The notes beneath the pieces were generated by a model. That model saw nothing but the letters and a program-made list of their open reading frames with translations, made no database searches and was not told the origin of the DNA. DNA of 41,305 nucleotides from an uncultured Bacteroidia bacterium (GTDB lineage Bacteria; Bacteroidota; Bacteroidia; Bacteroidales; F082), in contig CACZQL010000076.1 of the NCBI GenBank assembly GCA_902783365.1, forward strand, positions 1 to 41,305. Reading direction: 5' to 3'. The number at the start of each line of letters is the position of its first letter. The first letter of the stretch is position 1. Shown here one piece after another: positions 16,404-23,382 of this stretch. The translations under genes were made by a program, and so were the position numbers.

Positions 16404-17720
16404 TCATTGTTTCCGATGTTTTCGGTTTTCGAGGTAGTAGATGGCGTTGATGCGGAGGTTCTCTTCCACCGTGAGGTGATGTTGCTCCGCCTGCTTCACC
16501 ACGGCCTCGTACCAAGCGGCGTTGTTGCGGATGAGCTCCTGCGCCTCCAGGATATCCTCTTCTTGGAGGGCGTAGAGTTTAAGGACTTTCATCGGGAATC
16601 CCGACATGAAGTTGTACATCATGGGCGCTGTGTTGATGCCCAGGATGATGTCGGCTTCTCTGATGGTGTTGTCGGTGTCGGGAATGTTGCTGAAAGGCAC
16701 TCTCCAATAGCCTTTCGAGGAATACACATTCATCAAATACTGCCAGAAATCCCATTTCTTGAAGGCGTTTTTGAAGCAGGAGAACATGATTTGGTCGAAA
16801 TAGCTGTCGCCCACCACCAGCAGGTTGGGATGGTCTTTTCCGGTGGTGTCGCTCAAGATGTATTGGGGACGGGGTTGGGGCGACCGAGGCCAGGGCAGCA
16901 GCAGGTTCATGCTCTTCTCCAGCTCCCAGTCGTAGTCGCTGTAATCGGTGGTGATGTTATCATCGAGAAGCTCGATGCTGGGAAGGTTGTACTTGGTGAT
17001 TTCGTTGAGGGTCTTGAGAATGGTGTCGGCGGCGATCTGTACGGCGTATTCTGACCAATGCGAGGCGGCCTTGGTGTAAATCAGATAGCGCGACGTGTCG
17101 CCCACCGCCTGGAAATAATGATACAGGTCGATGTGCGGAATGCCGAATTCCTTGAAAAGCTCGATGTAATACTCTTCAAGGCTGAAGTCGGCGATGTTGT
17201 CACGATAATGTTGGGGCATCTTCTCGGGATAAACCGAGGTTTTGGTCGGGGCGAAGACATACAGGAAATAGGTGCCGTGTTTCCGCAAGACGTCCATCAT
17301 CTGCACGGTTTCCCAGGCATGGCGTCTCGCCTGGTCTTTGGCCTCCTCCACGCTTCCGAACTTTTGTTGGAGGGTCGCTCCTGTAATGTCGTTCAGATAC
17401 ATGTTGATAAACAGGTCACGATCCTCGCCTTCCACGACATTGTTGTTGGAGATTTTATGGAAACCACTGTAAAGCAATTGGTTATACAACCTGATCCACC
17501 ATTCCCTGAAGCCGGTGTTCCGTTTGGCGTGCTCGGTGAGATAGTTTTGGTAGCTGCCATCGTAAAAGGTCTTGAACGTCAGGGGTACGGTGTTTTCCTC
17601 TTTGGGATAGCCGAACAATGGTTTGATCTTGGCCCAGGGGGTGATGCCTTGGGTCATGATGGCGAGTAGCACCGCCATCACACACAGGAACTGAATGAGA
17701 AAATACCGTTGGTTTTTCAT
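16404..17720 (-). CDS. AlgX/AlgJ-like SGNH acyltransferase (SGNH-3)
   Basis: This 438-residue protein has an N-terminal hydrophobic anchor (about 7-25) and an SGNH domain. The nucleophile block LLVVGDSYFDQ places Ser at 306; the histidine block AASHWSEYAV places His at 221, with Ala-Ser where D-x is usual. It is a close relative of SGNH-2: both contain an IRxYNQ block, an N-N-T/N-V/I-like segment, ITG near residue 115, a TDYSxxDxELExSxNLL segment and a VYPE motif. It lies 3 bp after the MBOAT-2 stop, so it is probably the partner of MBOAT-2. The expected role is periplasmic O-acyl transfer onto a polysaccharide. Confidence 0.82.
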   Translation of the reverse strand: MKNQRYFLIQFLCVMAVLLAIMTQGITPWAKIKPLFGYPKEENTVPLTFKTFYDGSYQNYLTEHAKRNTGFREWWIRLYNQLLYSGFHKISNNNVVEGEDRDLFINMYLNDITGATLQQKFGSVEEAKDQARRHAWETVQMMDVLRKHGTYFLYVFAPTKTSVYPEKMPQHYRDNIADFSLEEYYIELFKEFGIPHIDLYHYFQAVGDTSRYLIYTKAASHWSEYAVQIAADTILKTLNEITKYNLPSIELLDDNITTDYSDYDWELEKSMNLLLPWPRSPQPRPQYILSDTTGKDHPNLLVVGDSYFDQIMFSCFKNAFKKWDFWQYLMNVYSSKGYWRVPFSNIPDTDNTIREADIILGINTAPMMYNFMSGFPMKVLKLYALQEEDILEAQELIRNNAAWYEAVVKQAEQHHLTVEENLRINAIYYLENRKHRKQ

Positions 17721-17723
17721 GGC

Positions 17724-19163
17724 TCAGAAGCGGAAATAGATGAAGGGATTGAAATCGGTGACACAGAGTGAACCTGTGCTGAGCACCAACAGGACGAGGC
17801 AGATGGCGAACATCACCCACGAAAGCCGTTTGGAGTAATGCTCGGCGAAGATAAGGTTTTGCAGCCGTTGTCCACCTTTAAACAGGGTGAGGAACGAAAA
17901 CAGCAGCGCAAGGACCAAAGTGGACCAAAACAGCGCGTCGGCATTGCCGCTCAACCCGCTTCTGAACGAGAACAAGGCGGCATAATACCCTCCCGCCCCG
18001 GCGATGTTGTCGGCCCTGAACAGCACCCAACCCATCATCACGATGAAGAAAGTTGAGAGTTGAGAGGTGAGAGTTGAGAGGTACCTTTCACCTTTCACCT
18101 TTATCCTTTCACCTTTCACCTTAAACAGTTTGTCGAGGCAAATGAAGAGCCCGTGGTACGCGCCCCAAAGGACGAACGTCCAGGAGGCGCCATGCCAGAG
18201 ACCCGAGAGGAGGAAGCAGAGCCAAAGATTGAGATAGGTGCGTCCCTTGCCTTTGCGGTTGCCTCCCAACGGGATGTACAGGTAGTTCATGATGAACGAC
18301 CCCAGGGTGATATGCCACCGTTTCCAAAACTCGGTGATGCTCTTGCTCGTGTAGGGGTCGTTGAAGTTTTCCGGGAAACGGAATCCCATGATCATGCCCA
18401 AGCCGATGGCCATGTCGCTGTAACCGGAGAAGTCGAAGTAAATCTGCATGGTGTAGGCCAGGATGCCCAACCAGGCGGAGCCGGTGGACAACTGTGCGTA
18501 ATTCATGCCAAACACTTGGTCGGCATAAAGTGCCATCGTGTTGGCAATCAACACTTTTTTACTTAAACCGATGACAAAACGGTAAAAGCCCACCACCCGG
18601 TTTTCCATGGTGCTCTCCCGCGAGACCAGCTGCTCGGCCACCGTGTTGTAATTGACGATGGGGCCGGCGATGAGTTGCGGAAACATCATGATATACAGCA
18701 CATAGTCGGTGAGTTTTTTGCTCGGCGGCGTCACCCCGCGATACACGTCCAAAGTATAGGTGAGCGACTGGAAAGTGAAAAACGAGATGCCGATGGGGAG
18801 CACGATGGCTGAAAGGTGAGAGGTGAGAGATGAGAGGTGAGAGGTGAGAAGTGGGAGACGGGAGAGGTTTTCGATGATGAAACCTGCGTATTTGAAATAG
18901 AGCAAAAGTCCCAAAGAGATGAGGATGGATGCCGCGCAGAACAGCTTTTTGCCTCGCTTGGCTTTCACCATACCGTTCACCAAATAGTAGTTGACGACGC
19001 ATTCGCCCACCAACAGGAGCAGGAAATCGGGGGCTCCGTAGGCATAGAATACCAGGGAGAATAACAGAAGGGTATAGTTCCTGAACTTCTTGGGTGTCAA
19101 GAAATACAACACCAAAAAGATGGGGAGGAAAAAGAAGAGGAAGATATTGCTGCTGAAAACCAT
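17724..19163 (-). CDS. MBOAT O-acyltransferase (MBOAT-2)
   Basis: This 479-residue MBOAT starts MVFSSNIFLFFFLP, with VLPIGISFFTFQ, AGPIVNYNT, YFDFSGYSDMAIGLG and LSGLWHGASW (catalytic H324), and ends FNPFIYFRF. It carries in-frame repeats at both loop sites: 18810-18857, encoding LTSHLSSLTSHLSA, and 18051-18122, encoding KVKGERIKVKGERYLSTLTSQLST. It sits 12 bp after SGNH-2 and 3 bp before SGNH-3 in the operon, fitting a tandem MBOAT/SGNH pair. Together they should acylate an extracytoplasmic glycan, with acetyl the commonest group in AlgI-like enzymes, but the acyl donor cannot be read from sequence. Confidence 0.92.
   Translation of the reverse strand: MVFSSNIFLFFFLPIFLVLYFLTPKKFRNYTLLLFSLVFYAYGAPDFLLLLVGECVVNYYLVNGMVKAKRGKKLFCAASILISLGLLLYFKYAGFIIENLSRLPLLTSHLSSLTSHLSAIVLPIGISFFTFQSLTYTLDVYRGVTPPSKKLTDYVLYIMMFPQLIAGPIVNYNTVAEQLVSRESTMENRVVGFYRFVIGLSKKVLIANTMALYADQVFGMNYAQLSTGSAWLGILAYTMQIYFDFSGYSDMAIGLGMIMGFRFPENFNDPYTSKSITEFWKRWHITLGSFIMNYLYIPLGGNRKGKGRTYLNLWLCFLLSGLWHGASWTFVLWGAYHGLFICLDKLFKVKGERIKVKGERYLSTLTSQLSTFFIVMMGWVLFRADNIAGAGGYYAALFSFRSGLSGNADALFWSTLVLALLFSFLTLFKGGQRLQNLIFAEHYSKRLSWVMFAICLVLLVLSTGSLCVTDFNPFIYFRF
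18051..18122. repeat. In-frame AGGTGAA inverted heptamer array in MBOAT-2 (site 2)
   Basis: AGTTGAGAGGTGAGAG-type units are followed by CCTTTCACCTTTCACC-type units, meeting at about 18080. The position in the protein matches the arrays of MBOAT-1 and MBOAT-3. Confidence 0.85.
18810..18857. repeat. In-frame GAGAGGT heptamer array in MBOAT-2 (site 1)
   Basis: About six GAGAGGT/GAAAGGT units lie in one orientation just before the codons for VLPIGISFF, in the same loop as 6074-6118 and 21609-21656. Confidence 0.85.
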
Positions 19164-19175
19164 GGCGTGATAGGG

Positions 19176-20516
19176 TTATTGCTGTTGTTCTAGTTTCGCT
19201 TTCTTGTTGTGTTGAAGGACGTATTCGGCGTTTTGGCGGAGGTTCTCCTCAAGGGTGATGCCCCGTTGGACGGCCTGTTCCTCGATGGCTTTGAACCATT
19301 GAGGGTTGTTTTTCATGTTGCTGATGATTTGGTTGATGGCGGCTTCGTCGTTGAGATGACCCTCACGGAGCTGCTCAAGGGCGTAGGGAATGAATCCGAA
19401 CATGTAGTCGGGCAGATAGGCGGAAGTGAACATGACGAGCACCAAGTCGGCGTCCTCGATGACTTCGCCCGCATCGAACACCATGTTCAGGTGCTTCCCG
19501 TTGTAAAACTTCCTTGAAGAATAGATATCCATATTGTAGAACCACAAATCCCATTGGCGGAACGCATCGACGAAACAGCTGCGTCGTAGTTGGTTGAAGT
19601 AGCTGTCGCTTACCACTAGGAGGTTGATGCGGTCGGCGTCTGCCGTGTCGCGCAGGGTGAACACAGGGTTGGGCATAGGAGGCTTGGGAAAGGGAAAGAG
19701 CAGGTTCAGGCTTTCCTCCAACTCATCGTCGATGTAGGAGTAGTCGGTACTGATGTTGGGGTCGATAACCTCGATGGAGGGCATTTTGTGTCCCGTCAAC
19801 GCCTCGATTTTGCGGAACAATGAGTCGGCCACCATGGGGATGGTCGCCTCCGACCAATGGGTGCCGGTTTTGGCGTAAAGGGGATAAGGGAACTTGTCCT
19901 TGAGGTCAATGAAATAGTTGAGGAAGTCGATGTGCGGGATGCCTTTCTCCTTGTATAGTTCGATGTAATATTGCTCCATGCTGAAACAGGGGAGGTACCT
20001 GCGGTATTTCCTGGGCATGTATTCGGGATAGACTTCCGTCTTGCTCGGGGCGAAGACCACCAGGAAGTCGGTGCCATGGTTTCGCAACGTGTCGATAAAG
20101 GCCAGCGTGGCCTCGACGTCTTTTTGTGCCTGCGCCTTCGCCAGCTCCACCGTAAGATGTTGCTCCGCCAAGGCTTCCCCAGTGATATGCTTCAGGTAAA
20201 GGGTGTTGTACAACTCGTTGTTCAAGCCCTTTTCGATGGTGTTGTTGGTGATTTTGTTGAAACAGGTGTAGGACACCTGGTTGTAGTTACGGATGAAAAA
20301 CTCACGGAAACCCGTGTGTAACTTGGCGTATTTGGTGAGGTAGTCTTGATAGGACCCGTCGTGGTAGGTTTCCCAACTGGGCTCCACAGGTTTCAGCTGC
20401 TCGGTGAAGCCTCCCAAGGGTTTCATGGGGATCCATCCCGTCAGCCCTTGGACCAGCACGCTGACGAGCAACGCCAGAAAGAAGAAAAACTGTATGGAAT
20501 GGTGCGGGTGTTTCAT
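19176..20516 (-). CDS. AlgX/AlgJ-like SGNH acyltransferase (SGNH-2)
   Basis: This 446-residue protein has an N-terminal membrane segment (about 8-25) and an AlgX/AlgJ-like SGNH domain. The nucleophile block is LLVVSDSYFNQ (S305, with Ser for Gly before DS); the histidine block is KTGTHWSEAT (H220, without the Asp of D-x-H-W). VVFAPSKTEVYPEYMP matches the APxKxxVYPE block of its paralogues. The closest copy in the window is SGNH-3. Three base pairs separate it from MBOAT-1 upstream and 12 bp from MBOAT-2 downstream, so it could serve either. It should be anchored in the inner membrane and act in the periplasm. Confidence 0.82.
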   Translation of the reverse strand: MKHPHHSIQFFFFLALLVSVLVQGLTGWIPMKPLGGFTEQLKPVEPSWETYHDGSYQDYLTKYAKLHTGFREFFIRNYNQVSYTCFNKITNNTIEKGLNNELYNTLYLKHITGEALAEQHLTVELAKAQAQKDVEATLAFIDTLRNHGTDFLVVFAPSKTEVYPEYMPRKYRRYLPCFSMEQYYIELYKEKGIPHIDFLNYFIDLKDKFPYPLYAKTGTHWSEATIPMVADSLFRKIEALTGHKMPSIEVIDPNISTDYSYIDDELEESLNLLFPFPKPPMPNPVFTLRDTADADRINLLVVSDSYFNQLRRSCFVDAFRQWDLWFYNMDIYSSRKFYNGKHLNMVFDAGEVIEDADLVLVMFTSAYLPDYMFGFIPYALEQLREGHLNDEAAINQIISNMKNNPQWFKAIEEQAVQRGITLEENLRQNAEYVLQHNKKAKLEQQQ

Positions 20517-20519
20517 GAC

Positions 20520-21959
20520 TCAAAACCTGAAATAGATGAAAGGACTGAATCTCGAAGCGTTAAGGGCTGCGATACAGAATAAAAATGCAAAGATAGCAAT
20601 AATCCAGACAACTACATGCTGCCGGTCGGTATAATGGGCAAAATAGACCTTTTCCTGAAGCTTTTTCCCGAAAGGAAAGAGGGTGATGAACGAAAACACG
20701 AAGGCGAGAAGCAGCGTGAAGTAGAAGCGGGCTTCGTTTTGGAGTGTCACCGGCGCGAAGTCGAAGGCAAACATCCTGCCCACAAACGTGAAGGCGTCGC
20801 CCACATCCTCGATGCGGAAAAACATCCAGAGGATGGACACGATCAAGAAAGTTGAAAGGTGAGAGGTGAAAGGTGAGAGGTGAGAGGCACCTTTCACCTT
20901 TAACCTCTCACCTTTCACCTTAAATAGTTTGTCGAGGCAGATGAAGAGTCCGTGGAACGCGCCCCAAAGCACGAAGTTCCACGAGGCGCCATGCCAAAGG
21001 CCGGAGAGGAGGAAGCAAATCCAGAGGTTGAGATAGGTCCTGCCTTTTCCTTTACGGTTGCCGCCGAGCGGGATGTAGAGGTAGTTCATGATGAAGTTCC
21101 CCAAGGTGATGTGCCAGCGTTTCCAGAACTCCGTGACACTGCGACTGGTGTAGGGGTTGTCGAAGTTTTCCGGGAAACGGAAGCCCATGATACGACCCAA
21201 GCCGATGGCCATGTCGCTGTAACCCGCGAAGTCGAAGTAAATCTGGAAGGTATAGGCCAAGGCGACGATCCAGGCGGTGCCAGTGTCCAACCCCGCCACG
21301 GGGTTTTTCAGCACCGCGTCCACCTGCGCCCCAAGCACGTCGGCGATGAGGATCTTCTTTGACAAGCCGATGACAAACCGGTAAAACCCTTGCAGGCGGT
21401 CGTCGAGGGTCGATTCCCGTTGCCTGATTTGGTCGGCCACCTCGTTGTAGCGCACAATGGGACCGGCGATGAGCTGGGGAAACATGGTGATATACAGCAT
21501 GTAGTCGCTGAGCCGGTCCATGGGTCGGTTCACCCCACGGTAGGTGTCGAGGGTGTAGGTGACACTCTGGAACGAAAAGAAGCTGATGCCGATGGGGAGC
21601 ACGATGGTTGAGAGGTGAGAGGTGAGAGGTGAAAGGTGAGGAGTGAGGAGGGAGAGGTTTTCGAGAAAGAAACCTGCGTATTTATAGTAGGCCAACAGGC
21701 CGAGGCTGACGAAGAGGGAGAGGGTGCAGAGGAGTTTTTTCCGACGGGGTTTGTCGGTGCGGCACATCGCTTTAACAAGGTAGAAGTTGGCGATGATGGA
21801 GAGGAGGAGCTGCACGAGGAAGTCGGGTGCGCCCCAGGCATAGAACACGAGGGAGGCCAACAGCAAAGTGTAGTTGCGGGTCTTCTTCGGTAGGAGGAAA
21901 TACACCAGGAAGAACACCGGCATGAAACAGAGAAGGAACACGTTGCTACTGAATACCAT
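20520..21959 (-). CDS. MBOAT O-acyltransferase (MBOAT-1)
   Basis: This protein has 479 residues from the ATG at 21959, which gives the family N-terminus MVFSSNVFLLCFMP; the longer open frame upstream overlaps SGNH-1 and is not family-like. Conserved blocks are VLPIGISFFSFQ, AGPIVRYNE, YFDFAGYSDMAIGLG, TEFWKRWHITLG, LSGLWHGASW (H323) and the end FSPFIYFRF. It carries in-frame heptamer arrays at site 1 (21609-21656) and site 2 (20850-20922). The first 14 bases overlap the 3' end of SGNH-1, so translation is probably coupled. Its role is the membrane acyl-transfer step, with SGNH-1 or SGNH-2 as partner. Confidence 0.92.
   Translation of the reverse strand: MVFSSNVFLLCFMPVFFLVYFLLPKKTRNYTLLLASLVFYAWGAPDFLVQLLLSIIANFYLVKAMCRTDKPRRKKLLCTLSLFVSLGLLAYYKYAGFFLENLSLLTPHLSPLTSHLSTIVLPIGISFFSFQSVTYTLDTYRGVNRPMDRLSDYMLYITMFPQLIAGPIVRYNEVADQIRQRESTLDDRLQGFYRFVIGLSKKILIADVLGAQVDAVLKNPVAGLDTGTAWIVALAYTFQIYFDFAGYSDMAIGLGRIMGFRFPENFDNPYTSRSVTEFWKRWHITLGNFIMNYLYIPLGGNRKGKGRTYLNLWICFLLSGLWHGASWNFVLWGAFHGLFICLDKLFKVKGERLKVKGASHLSPFTSHLSTFLIVSILWMFFRIEDVGDAFTFVGRMFAFDFAPVTLQNEARFYFTLLLAFVFSFITLFPFGKKLQEKVYFAHYTDRQHVVVWIIAIFAFLFCIAALNASRFSPFIYFRF
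20850..20922. repeat. In-frame AGGTGAA inverted heptamer array in MBOAT-1 (site 2)
   Basis: A GTTGAAAGGTGAGAGGTGAA-type arm meets a CACCTTTCACCTTTAACC-type arm near 20887. It encodes KVKGERLKVKG...SPFTSHLST. Confidence 0.85.
21609..21656. repeat. In-frame GAGAGGT heptamer array in MBOAT-1 (site 1)
   Basis: Tandem GAGAGGT/GAAAGGT units in one orientation encode LTPHLSPLTSHLST before VLPIGISFF. Confidence 0.85.
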
Positions 21960-23337
21960 AATGCTGCTGTGCTTTGGTGGAACGTTTGGTGGGAATGCTA
22001 TCGCGCAAGGCGGGAAGGTACTGTGCCGGTGATTTCTTGAGCGCCAGGTCCGCTTCGTCGCGGAGTGCCTCTTCAAGGTCGGTGCCCCAGGCTTCCACGC
22101 GGCGTTGGAGGTCGGCAAACCAGGCTTTCTGGTGCCGGATGTCATTCATGAGCCACTCCTTTTTCGCCGCAATCTCCTCAGGGTCGTAGCAAAGCTCGGT
22201 GAGAAGTTGCTGTGTGAAACCGTCGCTCATCTTGTAGAGCTGGGTGGAACTGTAGGAGAGCATCACAAAGTCGGCGTCGAGCACCTCGTCCAACAGGTCG
22301 AGCTCGCTGATGTGATGGGCGGGCTCGTCGAAATAGACGGTGCTGAAATAGTACCAATAGGGGAGGGCCTGGAAGATATCCTTGAAAGGCGTGTGTTCGA
22401 TGATGTTCCAATAAAACGAGTCGCCGATGGTGATGAGGGTTGGCTTCACCGTTCCGGGCTTCTCAATCACCCGGGTCTCGGCGTAGTAGTTGGGGGCTTT
22501 CTCCAGGGGACGGATGAGGTTGAGTAGCTGCTCCAGGTCGTCGTCGGGGTGCAGGGTGGCCTCGTATCTCGGGCCGACGCTGAAATGGTTCATCTGAATC
22601 CCTTTCGCCTGCTCCATGTAACCGATCAAACTGTCGGCCACCCGCATCGCGGCGAGGTTGCTCCAATGGGTGCCGGTTTGCGGAAAGAGCAGATAGTCGG
22701 CGGTGTCCTTGGCTTGCTGAAACCACGACCGGATGTCTATGTAGTGGATGCCGGCCTTGTCGAACGATGTCTTGAAATAGTCGTAGGCGGAGAGGTGCGG
22801 TTTTTTTTGATAGGGAACCTCGGTGGGGAGTTTCTCGGGATAGATCATCTCCTTGCCCGGAATCAGCAACACGAAGAGATGGGTTCCGTAGTCCTCAAGG
22901 AGGTGCTGGATTTGGTAGAGGCGGAAAACCTCCCCGTTCATCTTATTGATCATGTCGAGCGAGTCCTTGGCGTATTTCTCGGCGTTGCCCTCGTAGTATT
23001 CCCTCACGTTTTGCGATTCGAAGTACCAGCCGTCGTCGCTGACTTGGATCCAGTTGCCGCTCAGGAGGTTCGACATGTCGAAGAAGTCCCACAGATATTG
23101 GTTGTAAAACCGGGTGAGGGGTTCCCTAAAGCCGTAATGCTGTTGCAGATAGGCTTCCGACTGCCGTTGGAAACGCTGCGAGGTCCAGTTTTTGAAGCTG
23201 AGTTGCGGCTTGGGACTCTCGACCTCCACGCCGGCGAGCTTCTTGAAAGGGAAGATCCTGAGTTGCTGCTGTAGCAATGGAAGCGACACCACAACGGCGG
23301 TGAGGATGAATAATATGAGCTTGGTACGGCTTTTCAT
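21946..23337 (-). CDS. AlgX/AlgJ-like SGNH acyltransferase (SGNH-1), first gene of minus operon
   Basis: This protein has 463 residues from the ATG at 23337 (MKSRTKLILFILTAVVVSL), an N-terminal membrane anchor. A non-ATG start farther upstream would lie across the promoter. The SGNH block is LITIGDSFYW (S307); the histidine block is QTGTHWSNLA (H224), with Gly at the Asp position of D-x-H-W. It groups with SGNH-5 at the opposite end of the array by shared AGVEV, GFREPL, NQYLWDF and PDDDLEQLLNL motifs. A divergent promoter region of only 45 bp separates it from the U32-family gene. Its 3' end overlaps MBOAT-1 by 14 bp. Confidence 0.83.
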   Translation of the reverse strand: MKSRTKLILFILTAVVVSLPLLQQQLRIFPFKKLAGVEVESPKPQLSFKNWTSQRFQRQSEAYLQQHYGFREPLTRFYNQYLWDFFDMSNLLSGNWIQVSDDGWYFESQNVREYYEGNAEKYAKDSLDMINKMNGEVFRLYQIQHLLEDYGTHLFVLLIPGKEMIYPEKLPTEVPYQKKPHLSAYDYFKTSFDKAGIHYIDIRSWFQQAKDTADYLLFPQTGTHWSNLAAMRVADSLIGYMEQAKGIQMNHFSVGPRYEATLHPDDDLEQLLNLIRPLEKAPNYYAETRVIEKPGTVKPTLITIGDSFYWNIIEHTPFKDIFQALPYWYYFSTVYFDEPAHHISELDLLDEVLDADFVMLSYSSTQLYKMSDGFTQQLLTELCYDPEEIAAKKEWLMNDIRHQKAWFADLQRRVEAWGTDLEEALRDEADLALKKSPAQYLPALRDSIPTKRSTKAQQHYGIQ

Positions 23338-23352
23338 GGCGTGGATAGCCTG

Positions 23353-23360
23353 CAAAGATA
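23353..23360 (-). promoter_or_regulatory. -7 box for the SGNH-1/MBOAT operon
   Basis: The minus strand reads TATCTTTG, 15 bp before the SGNH-1 ATG. It is back to back with the plus-strand box at 23371-23378, so the two promoters share the same 45-bp gap. Confidence 0.75.
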
Positions 23361-23370
23361 GAAAAAATTG

Positions 23371-23378
23371 TATTTTTG
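23371..23378 (+). promoter_or_regulatory. -7 box for the U32-family gene
   Basis: TATTTTTG ends 4 bp before the ATG at 23383, so the transcript is expected to have a very short or no leader. This rules out the in-frame TTG at 23368 as start. Confidence 0.6.
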
Positions 23379-23382
23379 CCTC

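Noticed and set aside
13468-17054. Long plus-strand open frames opposite MBOAT-3, SGNH-3 and SGNH-4
   Set aside because: These are shadows of genes with conserved MBOAT and SGNH motifs on the minus strand; they show no recognisable domains.
23368-23382. TTG start for the U32-family protein
   Set aside because: It overlaps the TATTTTTG box; the ATG at 23383 fits the family N-terminus.
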